Assembly: GCA_910578345.1 (NCBI GenBank)
Contig: CAJTRA010000024.1
Location: forward strand, 1 to 42,159
DNA length: 42,159 nucleotides
Reading direction: 5' to 3'
Origin: an uncultured Lachnospiraceae bacterium
GTDB lineage: Bacteria > Bacillota > Clostridia > Lachnospirales > Lachnospiraceae
Below, piece after piece: positions 33,713 to 41,903 of this stretch; position 1 is the stretch's first letter; every line of letters starts with the position of its first letter. The translations under genes and the position numbers were made by a program. A model generated the notes under the pieces. It saw only the letters and a program-made list of their open reading frames with translations. It was not told the origin of the DNA and did no database searches.

Positions 33713-34828
33713 TTACTTCTTTGTCAAATACTCCTGTACAAACTTAACCCTCTCTTCCTCATAATTCCTCAGATTGATAAAACCGCAGTCATGCACGCAC
33801 CAGGGCTCTTCCATATAAGGCACAGCGACCTGATACCCCTGTCTGATAAATTCCATACTTTGCGAGCAGTCATAGAAATCCCACTTCGTAAACAGGTCCT
33901 CTCTCCAACCGATATCGTATTGCGTCACCATCAAGAAGCCGTCGATCGCATCGACTTCCAGATATGGCAGATTCTGATCAAAGGAATTCGCCAGCAGTTC
34001 CGTCTCATAAATATGCTGTTCATACAGCATACCATACCGGTCAGAATCCCACATCACGCCGGAATCCGGCATTGATCGGACGCCCACATTACCAAGCATA
34101 CCGATCTGTGGATTTTTCTCAAAAACACGCAGGCACTCCTTTATAAAATCAGGATTGATGATAAATGTATCCTGGTGCAGATATACTTTGTATTTTGCAG
34201 AAGAATACTGCATCGCTTCGTTATAGGCTGAAGTCAGGGAATCCGCCTGGGTTACCGTCACGATATCTATTCTGATCTTCTCCGGCACGTTCAGATGCTC
34301 AATATAATAGATACATTCCTGTGCATACAACTGATTATTCGTACAGATAATAAAGCAAACTTCCTGTATATCGCCGCACTTATCGCATATTTCACAGTCT
34401 GCCGATCGCTCTGACAGACTGTTTATTTTATGATTTTCTCCATGATTGATCGCACACAGTACCTTTTCTTTATGCACCACGCTAAAATCAATCACTCTCA
34501 ACAGTTCATAAGAAGAAATCCGGTGCTGCGTAAGAAAGGCATAAAATGCCTCCAGATCCTCCATGACATCAAAATCTATCCTTCTCATATAGAATTTTAA
34601 TATGGTGTACCTTTCCAATAACTCCTCCAGATTGGAAACTTTGGAAAAGATCACTGCCTGTCCGGCCGCTTTCTCCTGCTCATAAATCGTGCACAGGTAG
34701 CAGACTGTGGCAAGTTCATTATCATGCTCTGTGATCTCTTTGTAGGTGAGCAATACTGCCTTGATCTCGTCATACCCACCGCCCTCGATCAATTCATTGA
34801 CCCGATGTTTCAGTTGCGCTGTATTCAT
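33713..34828 (-). CDS. StrF-like family 2 glycosyltransferase with helical N-terminal domain
   Basis: The 371-residue protein begins with a helical, TPR-like domain (about 1-130, MNTAQLKHRVNELIEGG). A glycosyltransferase domain of the StrF type follows: VCFIICTNNQLYAQECIYYI, SLTSAYNEAM, YKVYLHQDTFI (acting as the acidic metal motif), GMLGNVGVRSMPDSG and VDAIDGFLMVTQYD. A DEIK-type linker rich in Cys (CEICDKCGD, about 143-151) lies between the domains and might bind a metal. It is third or fourth in the operon, 125 bases after the preceding gene. Substrate unknown. Confidence 0.78.
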   Translation of the reverse strand: MNTAQLKHRVNELIEGGGYDEIKAVLLTYKEITEHDNELATVCYLCTIYEQEKAAGQAVIFSKVSNLEELLERYTILKFYMRRIDFDVMEDLEAFYAFLTQHRISSYELLRVIDFSVVHKEKVLCAINHGENHKINSLSERSADCEICDKCGDIQEVCFIICTNNQLYAQECIYYIEHLNVPEKIRIDIVTVTQADSLTSAYNEAMQYSSAKYKVYLHQDTFIINPDFIKECLRVFEKNPQIGMLGNVGVRSMPDSGVMWDSDRYGMLYEQHIYETELLANSFDQNLPYLEVDAIDGFLMVTQYDIGWREDLFTKWDFYDCSQSMEFIRQGYQVAVPYMEEPWCVHDCGFINLRNYEEERVKFVQEYLTKK

Positions 34829-34863
34829 CTTCCTTTATCCTAATCTCCATTCTTGTTCAGACA

Positions 34864-34922
34864 GTGAAACCATCTTCCACATATGGATTTTCACACTATC
34901 TCTGTGCATATGACATGGTCAA
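34864..34922 (-). promoter_or_regulatory. Possible internal promoter and hairpin in the glycan operon
   Basis: In the 125-base gap the minus strand has TTGACC (34917-34922), 16 bases and GATAGT (34895-34900). Just downstream is a hairpin with GTGAAA/TTTCAC arms (34889-34894 and 34864-34869) and an inner TCCA/TGGA. This could be an internal promoter with a structured leader; evidence is moderate. Confidence 0.4.
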
Positions 34923-34953
34923 AATAAAAGATGTGAAATCCTTGATTTTCAAC

Positions 34954-35985
34954 CTAAGCATACTTCTTCAATACTGCATTGATCACTGCTGCGCTCTCGT
35001 CTGTAATCTCCAAGTCCAACAAAGTTATCATCAGGGAACGCCAGCTTCTCTGTTCCTCATTCAGATACTTATTTTTCCTGATATTTGGAAACGTCTTTGA
35101 CACCATATTTGTCAGAAACAGCAGTTCTTCTTTCATCAATACGTATCCTTTTTGAATTGCCATGCGGATACTGACGCCAAATCCCCACTCGAAAAACAAC
35201 AATTCTATTTCTGGAAAATAAATCTGCAAAAACCCTCTGTCCTCTAATTCATTGATCAACCGAGTCCACACTTTCGGATTATCCCACTTATGCTCTCCCC
35301 AGTTCCCCCGCACGGTGCTCTGCGGAGATAAATAGTTGACATAAAGTACCTCATCCAACAAGTAATGTCTCTTCTCATAAAAGCGCAGCGGCAAGGTAAA
35401 AGAAGGTTCTTCAAAGATCAAGTGCTCTACAAAGGCAATTTGATGTTCTCTGATCAAAGACCGTCTGCACAATTTCCTTTGCGATCCCAATGTCATTCTC
35501 TCATCTATTCTCAGAAGAAACTCTCTTCTCTGCTCTTCTGTTTCCACCACGATCAACTGGCTTTGTTCTCCCCTGATCGGGTCTATCAAAGCATCGCGAT
35601 TCTTTACATTTGTATTTAAAAATTCCACAACATCTGCATCATACTCTTTTGCCGCCTGATAGCAATGATCCAATGCCTCCTCTAACAGCCAGTCGTCCGC
35701 ATCACAAAACATAATATACTCACCGCTTGCATAAGAAGCTCCGATATTCCTGGCCCCTCCCTGTCTCATATTCTGATCCAGCGTAACAGCAAGGATTGTT
35801 TCCGGGAACCGTTGTTCATATTCCTTGATCAGGTTCCAGGTTGCTCCCTCGTCCGTGGAGGCGTCATTGACCAGGATGATCTCTATAGAGCCAATGCCTA
35901 TTGTCTGTTGCAGCAACTGCACAATACACTTCTCCAGATACACTGCCGTATTATAGCATGGCACCACTACACTGACTGCTTTCAT
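34954..35985 (-). CDS. Family 2 glycosyltransferase
   Basis: This 343-residue GT-A protein has VSVVVPCYNTAVYLEKC (4-20), IILVNDASTDEG, a GGARNIGASYASGEYIMF segment and the metal motif CDADDW. A C-terminal domain of about 130 residues follows, as in polysaccharide glycosyltransferases of the CpsJ or EpsJ kind. It begins three bases after the stop of the CgeB-like gene, so the two are coupled. Donor and acceptor unknown. Confidence 0.87.
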   Translation of the reverse strand: MKAVSVVVPCYNTAVYLEKCIVQLLQQTIGIGSIEIILVNDASTDEGATWNLIKEYEQRFPETILAVTLDQNMRQGGARNIGASYASGEYIMFCDADDWLLEEALDHCYQAAKEYDADVVEFLNTNVKNRDALIDPIRGEQSQLIVVETEEQRREFLLRIDERMTLGSQRKLCRRSLIREHQIAFVEHLIFEEPSFTLPLRFYEKRHYLLDEVLYVNYLSPQSTVRGNWGEHKWDNPKVWTRLINELEDRGFLQIYFPEIELLFFEWGFGVSIRMAIQKGYVLMKEELLFLTNMVSKTFPNIRKNKYLNEEQRSWRSLMITLLDLEITDESAAVINAVLKKYA

Positions 35986-35988
35986 TTT

Positions 35989-37179
35989 TTAATTTTCAAC
36001 CTTTTCCCCTTCTATCCATTCTAACAAATCCTTTACTTTTCTCTCATAAGTATAACACCGCATGACTTTCTGATGTCCATTGCGAGCAATCTGCTCCCGT
36101 TCCCTGTCATGCTTCAGATAGTACTCCACTTTCTCTACAAGTTCTTCCGGCGTCCGAAACATGACGATCTCTTCATCCTCCTGAAACAGTTCCGCCGTCT
36201 CAGGACAATAGTTCGTCAGCACAAACCCGCCAGCCCCCAGAATATCCATGATGCGCTGCGGCGTTCCCCCTTCTATTCCTTTCAGAGAAAGATTCAAATT
36301 GATCTTGCTGTGCTGAAATGTATCATGTAAATCCCGCTCGGAGCAGATCGGCGGCATGATCTTTACACGATGCAGCCTCTCTTCTGCCGTCTTACTCGTC
36401 GTATACAGGGTCACCGGAAAGTGCTCCGCCAACAGATTCAACACACAGATTCTCTCAATATTTGCAAGCTTACGCGTCAGATATCCATTTTCAAAATAAA
36501 CCGCATCAGGGATATCAAAAAAATTCACCATTTGAAAGCCCGGCGTCACCTCCCGTATATAGGAAACCAGTTCATTGCTTACCGTTCCATGGAGGCGGTT
36601 AACGCCATCCCAGCGAAAAGCCGCTTTCTCAAAGACATCAAGGAAATAATTCTGCAAAGTCTGCGGAAGATGATCACAGAACTCATCATAGAAATTCTCA
36701 TCGTATAATCTTCCTACAAAGCAGACTTCATCGATATATTCACGGGATGATGGGGTATCTCCACTGCTATCCCAAGCCTGTATTTGATCATGATCTACCG
36801 CCAGCGGCTGGTATAGAATATGCGGGAATCCGGCCTCAATAAACCGCTGTGCATCTACTCTGTCAAAAGTGGAGTACCAGCAATGATCCATTCTCCCATA
36901 TTCTGTAAACAATTTATGATACGGTGCATCCCAGATAAGGGAAATATACGCTATGCCCGCCTGTCCGGCCGCTGCCACCAGCGTATCGATCATATGAATG
37001 GAGAGGATATGTGTAATGGAGTGCGCCCTACAATACGACGCAAGCGCGATTGCCTCTTTCTCATTCACAAAGGTATCCAACAGCCTTTTCGGATACGCTT
37101 CACATTCTATCTTCAATTTACCCAACGCACGAAGTATGCTTTCCGCTTTACTGCTTCCGTGTACACATAAGATCTTCAT
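35989..37179 (-). CDS. CgeB-like glycosyltransferase (tandem copy 2)
   Basis: The 396-residue protein (MKILCVHGSSKAESIL start) matches the gene directly upstream along its whole length: LIWDAPYHKLF, CWYSTFD, LYQPLAVD, CFVGRLYDENFYDE, and KINLNLSLKGIEGGTPQRI (about 290-308) with GAGGFVLTNYCPETAELF. Its ATG overlaps the stop of the upstream copy in an ATGA. The pair is a clear tandem duplication that has diverged. Function is inferred from the CgeB/DUF3880 family. Confidence 0.87.
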   Translation of the reverse strand: MKILCVHGSSKAESILRALGKLKIECEAYPKRLLDTFVNEKEAIALASYCRAHSITHILSIHMIDTLVAAAGQAGIAYISLIWDAPYHKLFTEYGRMDHCWYSTFDRVDAQRFIEAGFPHILYQPLAVDHDQIQAWDSSGDTPSSREYIDEVCFVGRLYDENFYDEFCDHLPQTLQNYFLDVFEKAAFRWDGVNRLHGTVSNELVSYIREVTPGFQMVNFFDIPDAVYFENGYLTRKLANIERICVLNLLAEHFPVTLYTTSKTAEERLHRVKIMPPICSERDLHDTFQHSKINLNLSLKGIEGGTPQRIMDILGAGGFVLTNYCPETAELFQEDEEIVMFRTPEELVEKVEYYLKHDREREQIARNGHQKVMRCYTYERKVKDLLEWIEGEKVEN

Positions 37180-38357
37180 CGATTACCTTCCACCCAGGCC
37201 AGCAATTTTTCCAGTTTCTTATCATAGGTATAGCATTCCAATACCTTGTTATGCCCTGCTTTTGCGATCTGCTCCCGTTCTTTGTCATGTTTCAAATAAT
37301 AGTCTGCTTTCTCAAACAGTTCCTCCGGTGTTTTGAACATGGCAATTTCTTTCCCTTCCTCAAACAGTTCCGCAGTCTCATGACAGTAATTCGTCAGGAC
37401 AAATCCCCCCGCTCCCATAATTTCCATAATTCTCTGCGGTGTCCCTCCTTCAATGCCCTTTAACGAAATATTCAGGTTGATCTTGCTGCCAGCATAGACG
37501 ACCGCCGCATCCTTTCCTGGTCTTACCGGAAGCTTGACCTCCACATTACCCAGCACGCCGTCCTCTACCTTACTTGTTGTATGAAGCGTCACATGATATG
37601 CCTCCGACAGCGTGCTTAAGGTCGCTATCCTTTCAATATTGGCGATCTTTCTCACCAGATACATGATCTCAAACATAGCTGTATCATCGATGTCAAGTCG
37701 GTTATCCACTCGAAAGTCCGCACTGATCATAGACATATATTGCAGCATTTCTTTACTCGTCTGACCGTAGATCCGATTCTTTCCATCCCAACAGAAGGCG
37801 GCTTCCTCAAAAACACTGTTAAAATAATCAGTAATCACAGGGGGCATATTGTGCACGCGTTTATCGTACAGATTATCCTCATACAAACTGCCCACGAAAC
37901 AGATATCATTGATATATTTTCCGGCCAGTTGCTTTCTCGCATTTCTGCTCCACATAGTTACGTCCTCTGGATTGACTGCCAGCGGCTGATACAATGTATG
38001 TGGGATCCCCGCATTTTGAAATCGCTCCTGATCCAGTTTATCAAATACCGAAAACCAGCAATGGTCCAACCTGCCAAACGGCGAATACAGCTTAATATAA
38101 GGCGCATCCCAAATAACAGAAACATACTTGATATCCGCCTGATATGCCGCCACAGCCAGATTATAGATTAAGTGGATCGACATCAAATGCGTGATCTGAT
38201 GTCTTTTTACATGCGAAACAATTGCTTCGATCTCCTCATCCTTCAGGATAGAGTTCTCCTGCACTTTCGCATATTCTTCTACCTGATAACCTAATTTTCG
38301 TAGAGTGATCGGAATGTCCTTCGTTTTTGCCATTCCATATACATACAAAATTTTCAT
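37176..38357 (-). CDS. CgeB-like glycosyltransferase (tandem copy 1, operon head)
   Basis: Starting at ATG 38357 (MKILYVYGMAKTKDIP) it has 393 residues. An ATG at 38441 would add 28 residues unlike the paralogues and has a weaker ribosome binding site, so the shorter start is preferred. Motifs are VIWDAPYIKLYSPFGRLDH, CFVGSLYEDNLYDK and, near 287-320, KINLNISLKGIEGGTPQRI followed by GAGGFVLTNYCHETAELF. It heads the probable nine-gene minus-strand operon behind a good promoter. Confidence 0.87.
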   Translation of the reverse strand: MKILYVYGMAKTKDIPITLRKLGYQVEEYAKVQENSILKDEEIEAIVSHVKRHQITHLMSIHLIYNLAVAAYQADIKYVSVIWDAPYIKLYSPFGRLDHCWFSVFDKLDQERFQNAGIPHTLYQPLAVNPEDVTMWSRNARKQLAGKYINDICFVGSLYEDNLYDKRVHNMPPVITDYFNSVFEEAAFCWDGKNRIYGQTSKEMLQYMSMISADFRVDNRLDIDDTAMFEIMYLVRKIANIERIATLSTLSEAYHVTLHTTSKVEDGVLGNVEVKLPVRPGKDAAVVYAGSKINLNISLKGIEGGTPQRIMEIMGAGGFVLTNYCHETAELFEEGKEIAMFKTPEELFEKADYYLKHDKEREQIAKAGHNKVLECYTYDKKLEKLLAWVEGNR

Positions 38358-38488
38358 TCCTGTCTGCCTCACTTCAAATAACAGTTCCGTATTCGGCTTC
38401 CCTGTCACGCCTGGTGCACACATAAAGCTGAACTGTTCCATTTCAAACTTACCGTTTTATCTTCCTATCGTCATTTTCCATTATGTAT

Positions 38489-38517
38489 AGTATAATAAGA
38501 GAATCACTCTATGTAAA
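38489..38517 (-). promoter_or_regulatory. Sigma-A promoter for the nine-gene glycan operon, with overlapping divergent candidate
   Basis: On the minus strand TTTACA (38512-38517), 17 bases and TATACT (38489-38494) precede the CgeB-like gene. On the plus strand a TATAAT at 38491-38496 with TCGTCA at 38468-38473 (17-base spacer) could drive the DUF4422 gene. The two -10 elements overlap, so the divergent promoters may compete. Confidence 0.65.
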
Positions 38518-38578
38518 ACATAAAATACATAAGATGCTGTATATTGACTGGCATAATACAATAAATGGAGAAACGACT

Positions 38579-40981
38579 ATGTCTATTCGTATCTTTACGA
38601 TCACCCATGTTCCCTTCACGCCTCCAGCGGATTCAACCTATGTCCCGCTGCAGGTTGGCCGCGCTCTTCACCCCGATTATGGATATCTAGGCGATCATAC
38701 CGGCGAAAATATTTCGGCAAAAAATCCTTATTACAGTGAATTGACCGGTCTATACTGGATCTGGAAGAATTGTACTGACATAGATTATCTCGGCCTGTGT
38801 CATTATCGCCGCTATTTCCTGAACGAAGCCGGTGCGCTTATGAAAGAATCTGAATATATGGATATCCTTTCGCAATATGATGTCATGATCGCCAGACCAC
38901 AAGTCGGAGAATATGATTATGAGACAATCTATAACCGTTCTCACGATCGGAATAATCTGGAACAGACCGCCAGGGTCATACAGGAATTATATCCTGCTTA
39001 CTATGAGGATTTTCAGCATGTCATTACCGGCAGCTATTGCTATGTGGGTAATCTTTTCGTTGCGCCCAAAAAATTATTCGGCGCCTATTGTGAATGGTTA
39101 TTTACCCTGTTTTCCGCATTGGAAAACAGGATCAATCCAGAGCATTATGACGACTATCACAAGCGGGTCTTTGGTTTCCTGGCCGAACAGCTTCTGTTCG
39201 TATGGATCCGTCATAACCGCCTTAGCTGCTATGAAGCCTCCTTTGGCCTCAGTCAGGAAAAAGCGGAAACGATCGCTTTGAAGAAAGCCTTAAGTGAATA
39301 TATCTTCCATAAGGATATCCCCAATGCTTATCAATATCTTAGATCGGTTTTGGATCAAAGACCTGATCTGTCATTGAAATTGTCGGATTTTGACCAGGAG
39401 CTGCAAACCACCGAACACTTGATCAATATCTGCCGTATAGAGCAGGAATCCTCTCTTTCCTCTATACTGGATTTCTCTAACGACCTTACTGTATTAATGA
39501 AACATTTCCGTCTTCTGCTGACGATCTTAAACCATATTTATGACGATACCGTCACTGAAGAAGAACTGCGATACCTCATCGACTGCAAAGTCTCTTCGAA
39601 AGCGCTCATTTATATGCTTCAGAACTTTAAACCATTTTCCGGCAGTCCCAGGATCCTCTTAAACCAACTGGCAGTCGTCTATGCAAACGCAGGCAACTAT
39701 CTGACATCACTGTCGTTTCTCGAAGAAGCATTATCCCTGAAGGAAACTGATCGAACGACGCTCTCTAATATCATTGCGGTCTTACAAAACATGGGGCAGT
39801 ATGACATGGCGGCCGAATATGAACAATATCTCGACCAGCTATCTCCTGCCAGAAGTTTTGTAGTCTTTACAGGCTCTGACATACCGATCCTGGATTATAT
39901 CGCCGGACAATACTGTCAGGCATTACAGACACTCGGTCATAACGTGTATCTATTTGATAAACAGCAGTTTGAGACGAGTATGCAGTCCCTCCTGTCTTAT
40001 CAGAAACAAGGACTGGACGGCGCGTTTGTCTTCAATAATGCATGCTTTCAAATGAGACTGCAGTCTGGTGAAAGCTTGTGGGATTTACTGAAGATTCCTT
40101 GCTATAATATCCTCGTGGATCACCCGATGTACTATTTCGATACCTTAGACCATGCGCCCGCCTATGGCGTCGTCGTCTGTGCAGACCGCTATCATACAGA
40201 CTATATTAAGCGGTTTTATCCCACTGTCCACAGAACGGTATTCCTTCCCACAGCAGGCGAATACATGAAACCTTACGAAAGTTTAAGGCCATTTCATGAG
40301 CGGCCTATCGATGTCCTCTTTATCGGAAGCTATAAATACCATCATGATGTGCTGTATGACGAGTTTGCCAGACAGTTAGAGGCTGCGCTGCTCTCTGACC
40401 ATCACGTCACTTTTGAGCAGGCTGTCCACGATTGTCTCCTCCGGAATCAGCAAACTCCTACCATGGAAACGCTCAAGTGTTTCATACAGAAATACCGTTT
40501 TATCGATGTCAATACGACAGCGCTCTTCCGCCAGAAAATACTGGAATCACTTGTCAATGCTGGAATCTCCGTCACAGTATATGGAAACGGCTGGGAATCT
40601 CTGACGCTGGCAGATCATCCTCATTTCCTCTACAAGGGGCTGATCGCCCCGGAAGACGGAATCCGTCTCATGGAACAGAGCAAAATCGTCCTCAATCACA
40701 TGGCCTGGTTTAAATGCGGCGCCAGTGAAAGAATCTTCGAGGCAATGCTCCAGGGCGCTGTCTCATTGACAGACGAAAGTGAATACTTACAGGCCTGCTT
40801 TACAGATTCTGAAAGTATTCAGTTCTTTTCCTTAGATCAGTTAGATCAGCTGCCACAGATGGTAAACATGCTCCTATCCGATCAGGAACTGGCTGAGTCT
40901 ATCGCACAACACGGCTATCAACTGGCGGCACAGTCTCACACATGGACAAACCGCTTACAAGAACTGTTGGATATGGGATAA
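38579..40981 (+). CDS. DUF4422 - TPR-like - CgeB-like fusion glycosyltransferase
   Basis: This 800-residue protein starts at ATG 38579 (MSIRIFTITHVPF), eight bases after GGAG; a longer frame to 38483 lies across the promoter. Residues about 2-235 are a DUF4422 glycosyltransferase-like domain (YLGDHTGENIS, TGLYWIWKN, YLGLCHYRRYF at 67-77). About 300-425 is helical with TPR-like repeats (SLSFLEEALSLKETD). About 425-800 is CgeB-like: FTGSDIPILDYIAG, CYNILVDHPMYYFD, DVLFIGSYKYHHD and KIVLNHMAWFKCGASERIF near 701-719. Two putative catalytic domains suggest a bifunctional enzyme adding two sugars. It is divergent from the main operon and convergent with the last glycosyltransferase. Confidence 0.85.
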   Translation: MSIRIFTITHVPFTPPADSTYVPLQVGRALHPDYGYLGDHTGENISAKNPYYSELTGLYWIWKNCTDIDYLGLCHYRRYFLNEAGALMKESEYMDILSQYDVMIARPQVGEYDYETIYNRSHDRNNLEQTARVIQELYPAYYEDFQHVITGSYCYVGNLFVAPKKLFGAYCEWLFTLFSALENRINPEHYDDYHKRVFGFLAEQLLFVWIRHNRLSCYEASFGLSQEKAETIALKKALSEYIFHKDIPNAYQYLRSVLDQRPDLSLKLSDFDQELQTTEHLINICRIEQESSLSSILDFSNDLTVLMKHFRLLLTILNHIYDDTVTEEELRYLIDCKVSSKALIYMLQNFKPFSGSPRILLNQLAVVYANAGNYLTSLSFLEEALSLKETDRTTLSNIIAVLQNMGQYDMAAEYEQYLDQLSPARSFVVFTGSDIPILDYIAGQYCQALQTLGHNVYLFDKQQFETSMQSLLSYQKQGLDGAFVFNNACFQMRLQSGESLWDLLKIPCYNILVDHPMYYFDTLDHAPAYGVVVCADRYHTDYIKRFYPTVHRTVFLPTAGEYMKPYESLRPFHERPIDVLFIGSYKYHHDVLYDEFARQLEAALLSDHHVTFEQAVHDCLLRNQQTPTMETLKCFIQKYRFIDVNTTALFRQKILESLVNAGISVTVYGNGWESLTLADHPHFLYKGLIAPEDGIRLMEQSKIVLNHMAWFKCGASERIFEAMLQGAVSLTDESEYLQACFTDSESIQFFSLDQLDQLPQMVNMLLSDQELAESIAQHGYQLAAQSHTWTNRLQELLDMG

Positions 40982-40988
40982 CATATCC
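40969..40988. repeat. Small inverted repeat at convergent gene ends
   Basis: GGATATG and CATATCC, a 7-bp repeat with a 6-base loop, straddles the DUF4422 gene stop and lies 10 bases from the stop of the convergent gene. No U-run follows, so termination is doubtful. Confidence 0.4.
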
Positions 40989-40997
40989 GACAGTTTC

Positions 40998-41816
40998 CTA
41001 TAATTCTATCTCTCTGCTCAGTAATTCTTTCGTCTCGTCATACAGATTATTCTTCCTGGCCACATCCAGAATCTCCGTTTTCACCCTGTCCATCATGCCA
41101 AGTTCTGTGATCTCCTGCCGGTAAAGGGAAACCATGTAGCATCTCGTGACCAGATACCAGCCTGTATTCATGGAGACACTGCCCGCTGATTTGTGTACCT
41201 CAACCAGTATCTCATCCACAAATCCAATCTTCCACCGCCTCGCGATCCGAAGGATCAACTCCCAGTCTTCCAGACACCGTAACGCCTCCTTGAAGCCTCC
41301 CACCTGCTCCAGACATTCTTTTCGGACAACGATTGTGGGTGTTCCGATCACATTCTGGAACAACAATGGCTGGAACAGATTTCCTTCCAGTATCTCTTTC
41401 ACATAGTCCCGCTGAGGACACACAAATCTGTCCGTGCGATTTCTCATAAGACCGCTCATCCTGCAATAGATCATCGCAAATTCATTCGGAACAGCCAGCA
41501 TCTTCTTCATCTGCCGCTTCAATTTATTCGGCAGCCACTCATCGTCACTGTCCAAAAAGGCAATATACTCATATCTTGCTTCCCGGATTCCCACATTCCT
41601 GGCATGGGCAACTCCCTGGTTCTCCTTCAAAGCAATGTATCTGATCCTGGGATCTTCGATCGAGGCTACCACATCTTCTGTTCCGTCTGTAGAGCCATCA
41701 TCCACGATAATAACCTCATAAGCCGAATAGGACTGCCTTAACACACTGTTGATCGCTCTTTTGATCACATTCTCCCGGTTATAGGTAGGAATGATAATGC
41801 TTACCATCGTTTCCAT
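40998..41816 (-). CDS. Family 2 glycosyltransferase next to flagellin
   Basis: With the start at ATG 41816 (METMVSIIIPTYNRENVI) it has 272 residues. The frame is open to 41864, but that part runs through the flagellin terminator and is rejected. It has a GT-A domain with VIIVDDGSTDGTED, GVAHARNVGIREARYEYIAF and the metal motif FLDSDDEW, then a short C-terminal part with CLEDWELILRIARRW. It lies 88 bases after flagellin on the same strand, beyond a terminator. This position is typical for flagellin-modifying transferases, but the target is not proven. Confidence 0.87.
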   Translation of the reverse strand: METMVSIIIPTYNRENVIKRAINSVLRQSYSAYEVIIVDDGSTDGTEDVVASIEDPRIRYIALKENQGVAHARNVGIREARYEYIAFLDSDDEWLPNKLKRQMKKMLAVPNEFAMIYCRMSGLMRNRTDRFVCPQRDYVKEILEGNLFQPLLFQNVIGTPTIVVRKECLEQVGGFKEALRCLEDWELILRIARRWKIGFVDEILVEVHKSAGSVSMNTGWYLVTRCYMVSLYRQEITELGMMDRVKTEILDVARKNNLYDETKELLSREIEL

Positions 41817-41841
41817 CTTATTTCTGACCTTTCTTATCAGC

Positions 41842-41871
41842 AAAAAGGGATTGGCTTTCGCCAATCCCTTT
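41842..41871. terminator. Intrinsic terminator after flagellin
   Basis: A perfect 12-bp stem (AAAGGGATTGGC at 41860-41871 on the minus strand, partner 41844-41855) has a GAAA tetraloop and is followed by a T-run. It lies about 33 bases after the flagellin stop. Confidence 0.93.
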
Positions 41872-41903
41872 GATTACTTTGCACTACATCTAAGCTCTCA
41901 ATA

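Noticed and set aside
40969..40988. Terminator between the DUF4422 gene and the last glycosyltransferase
   Set aside because: The 7-bp dyad has no U-run on either strand.
41817..41864. 16-codon extension of the flagellin-adjacent glycosyltransferase
   Set aside because: It would be translated from the flagellin terminator hairpin; ATG 41816 fits GT2 N-termini.
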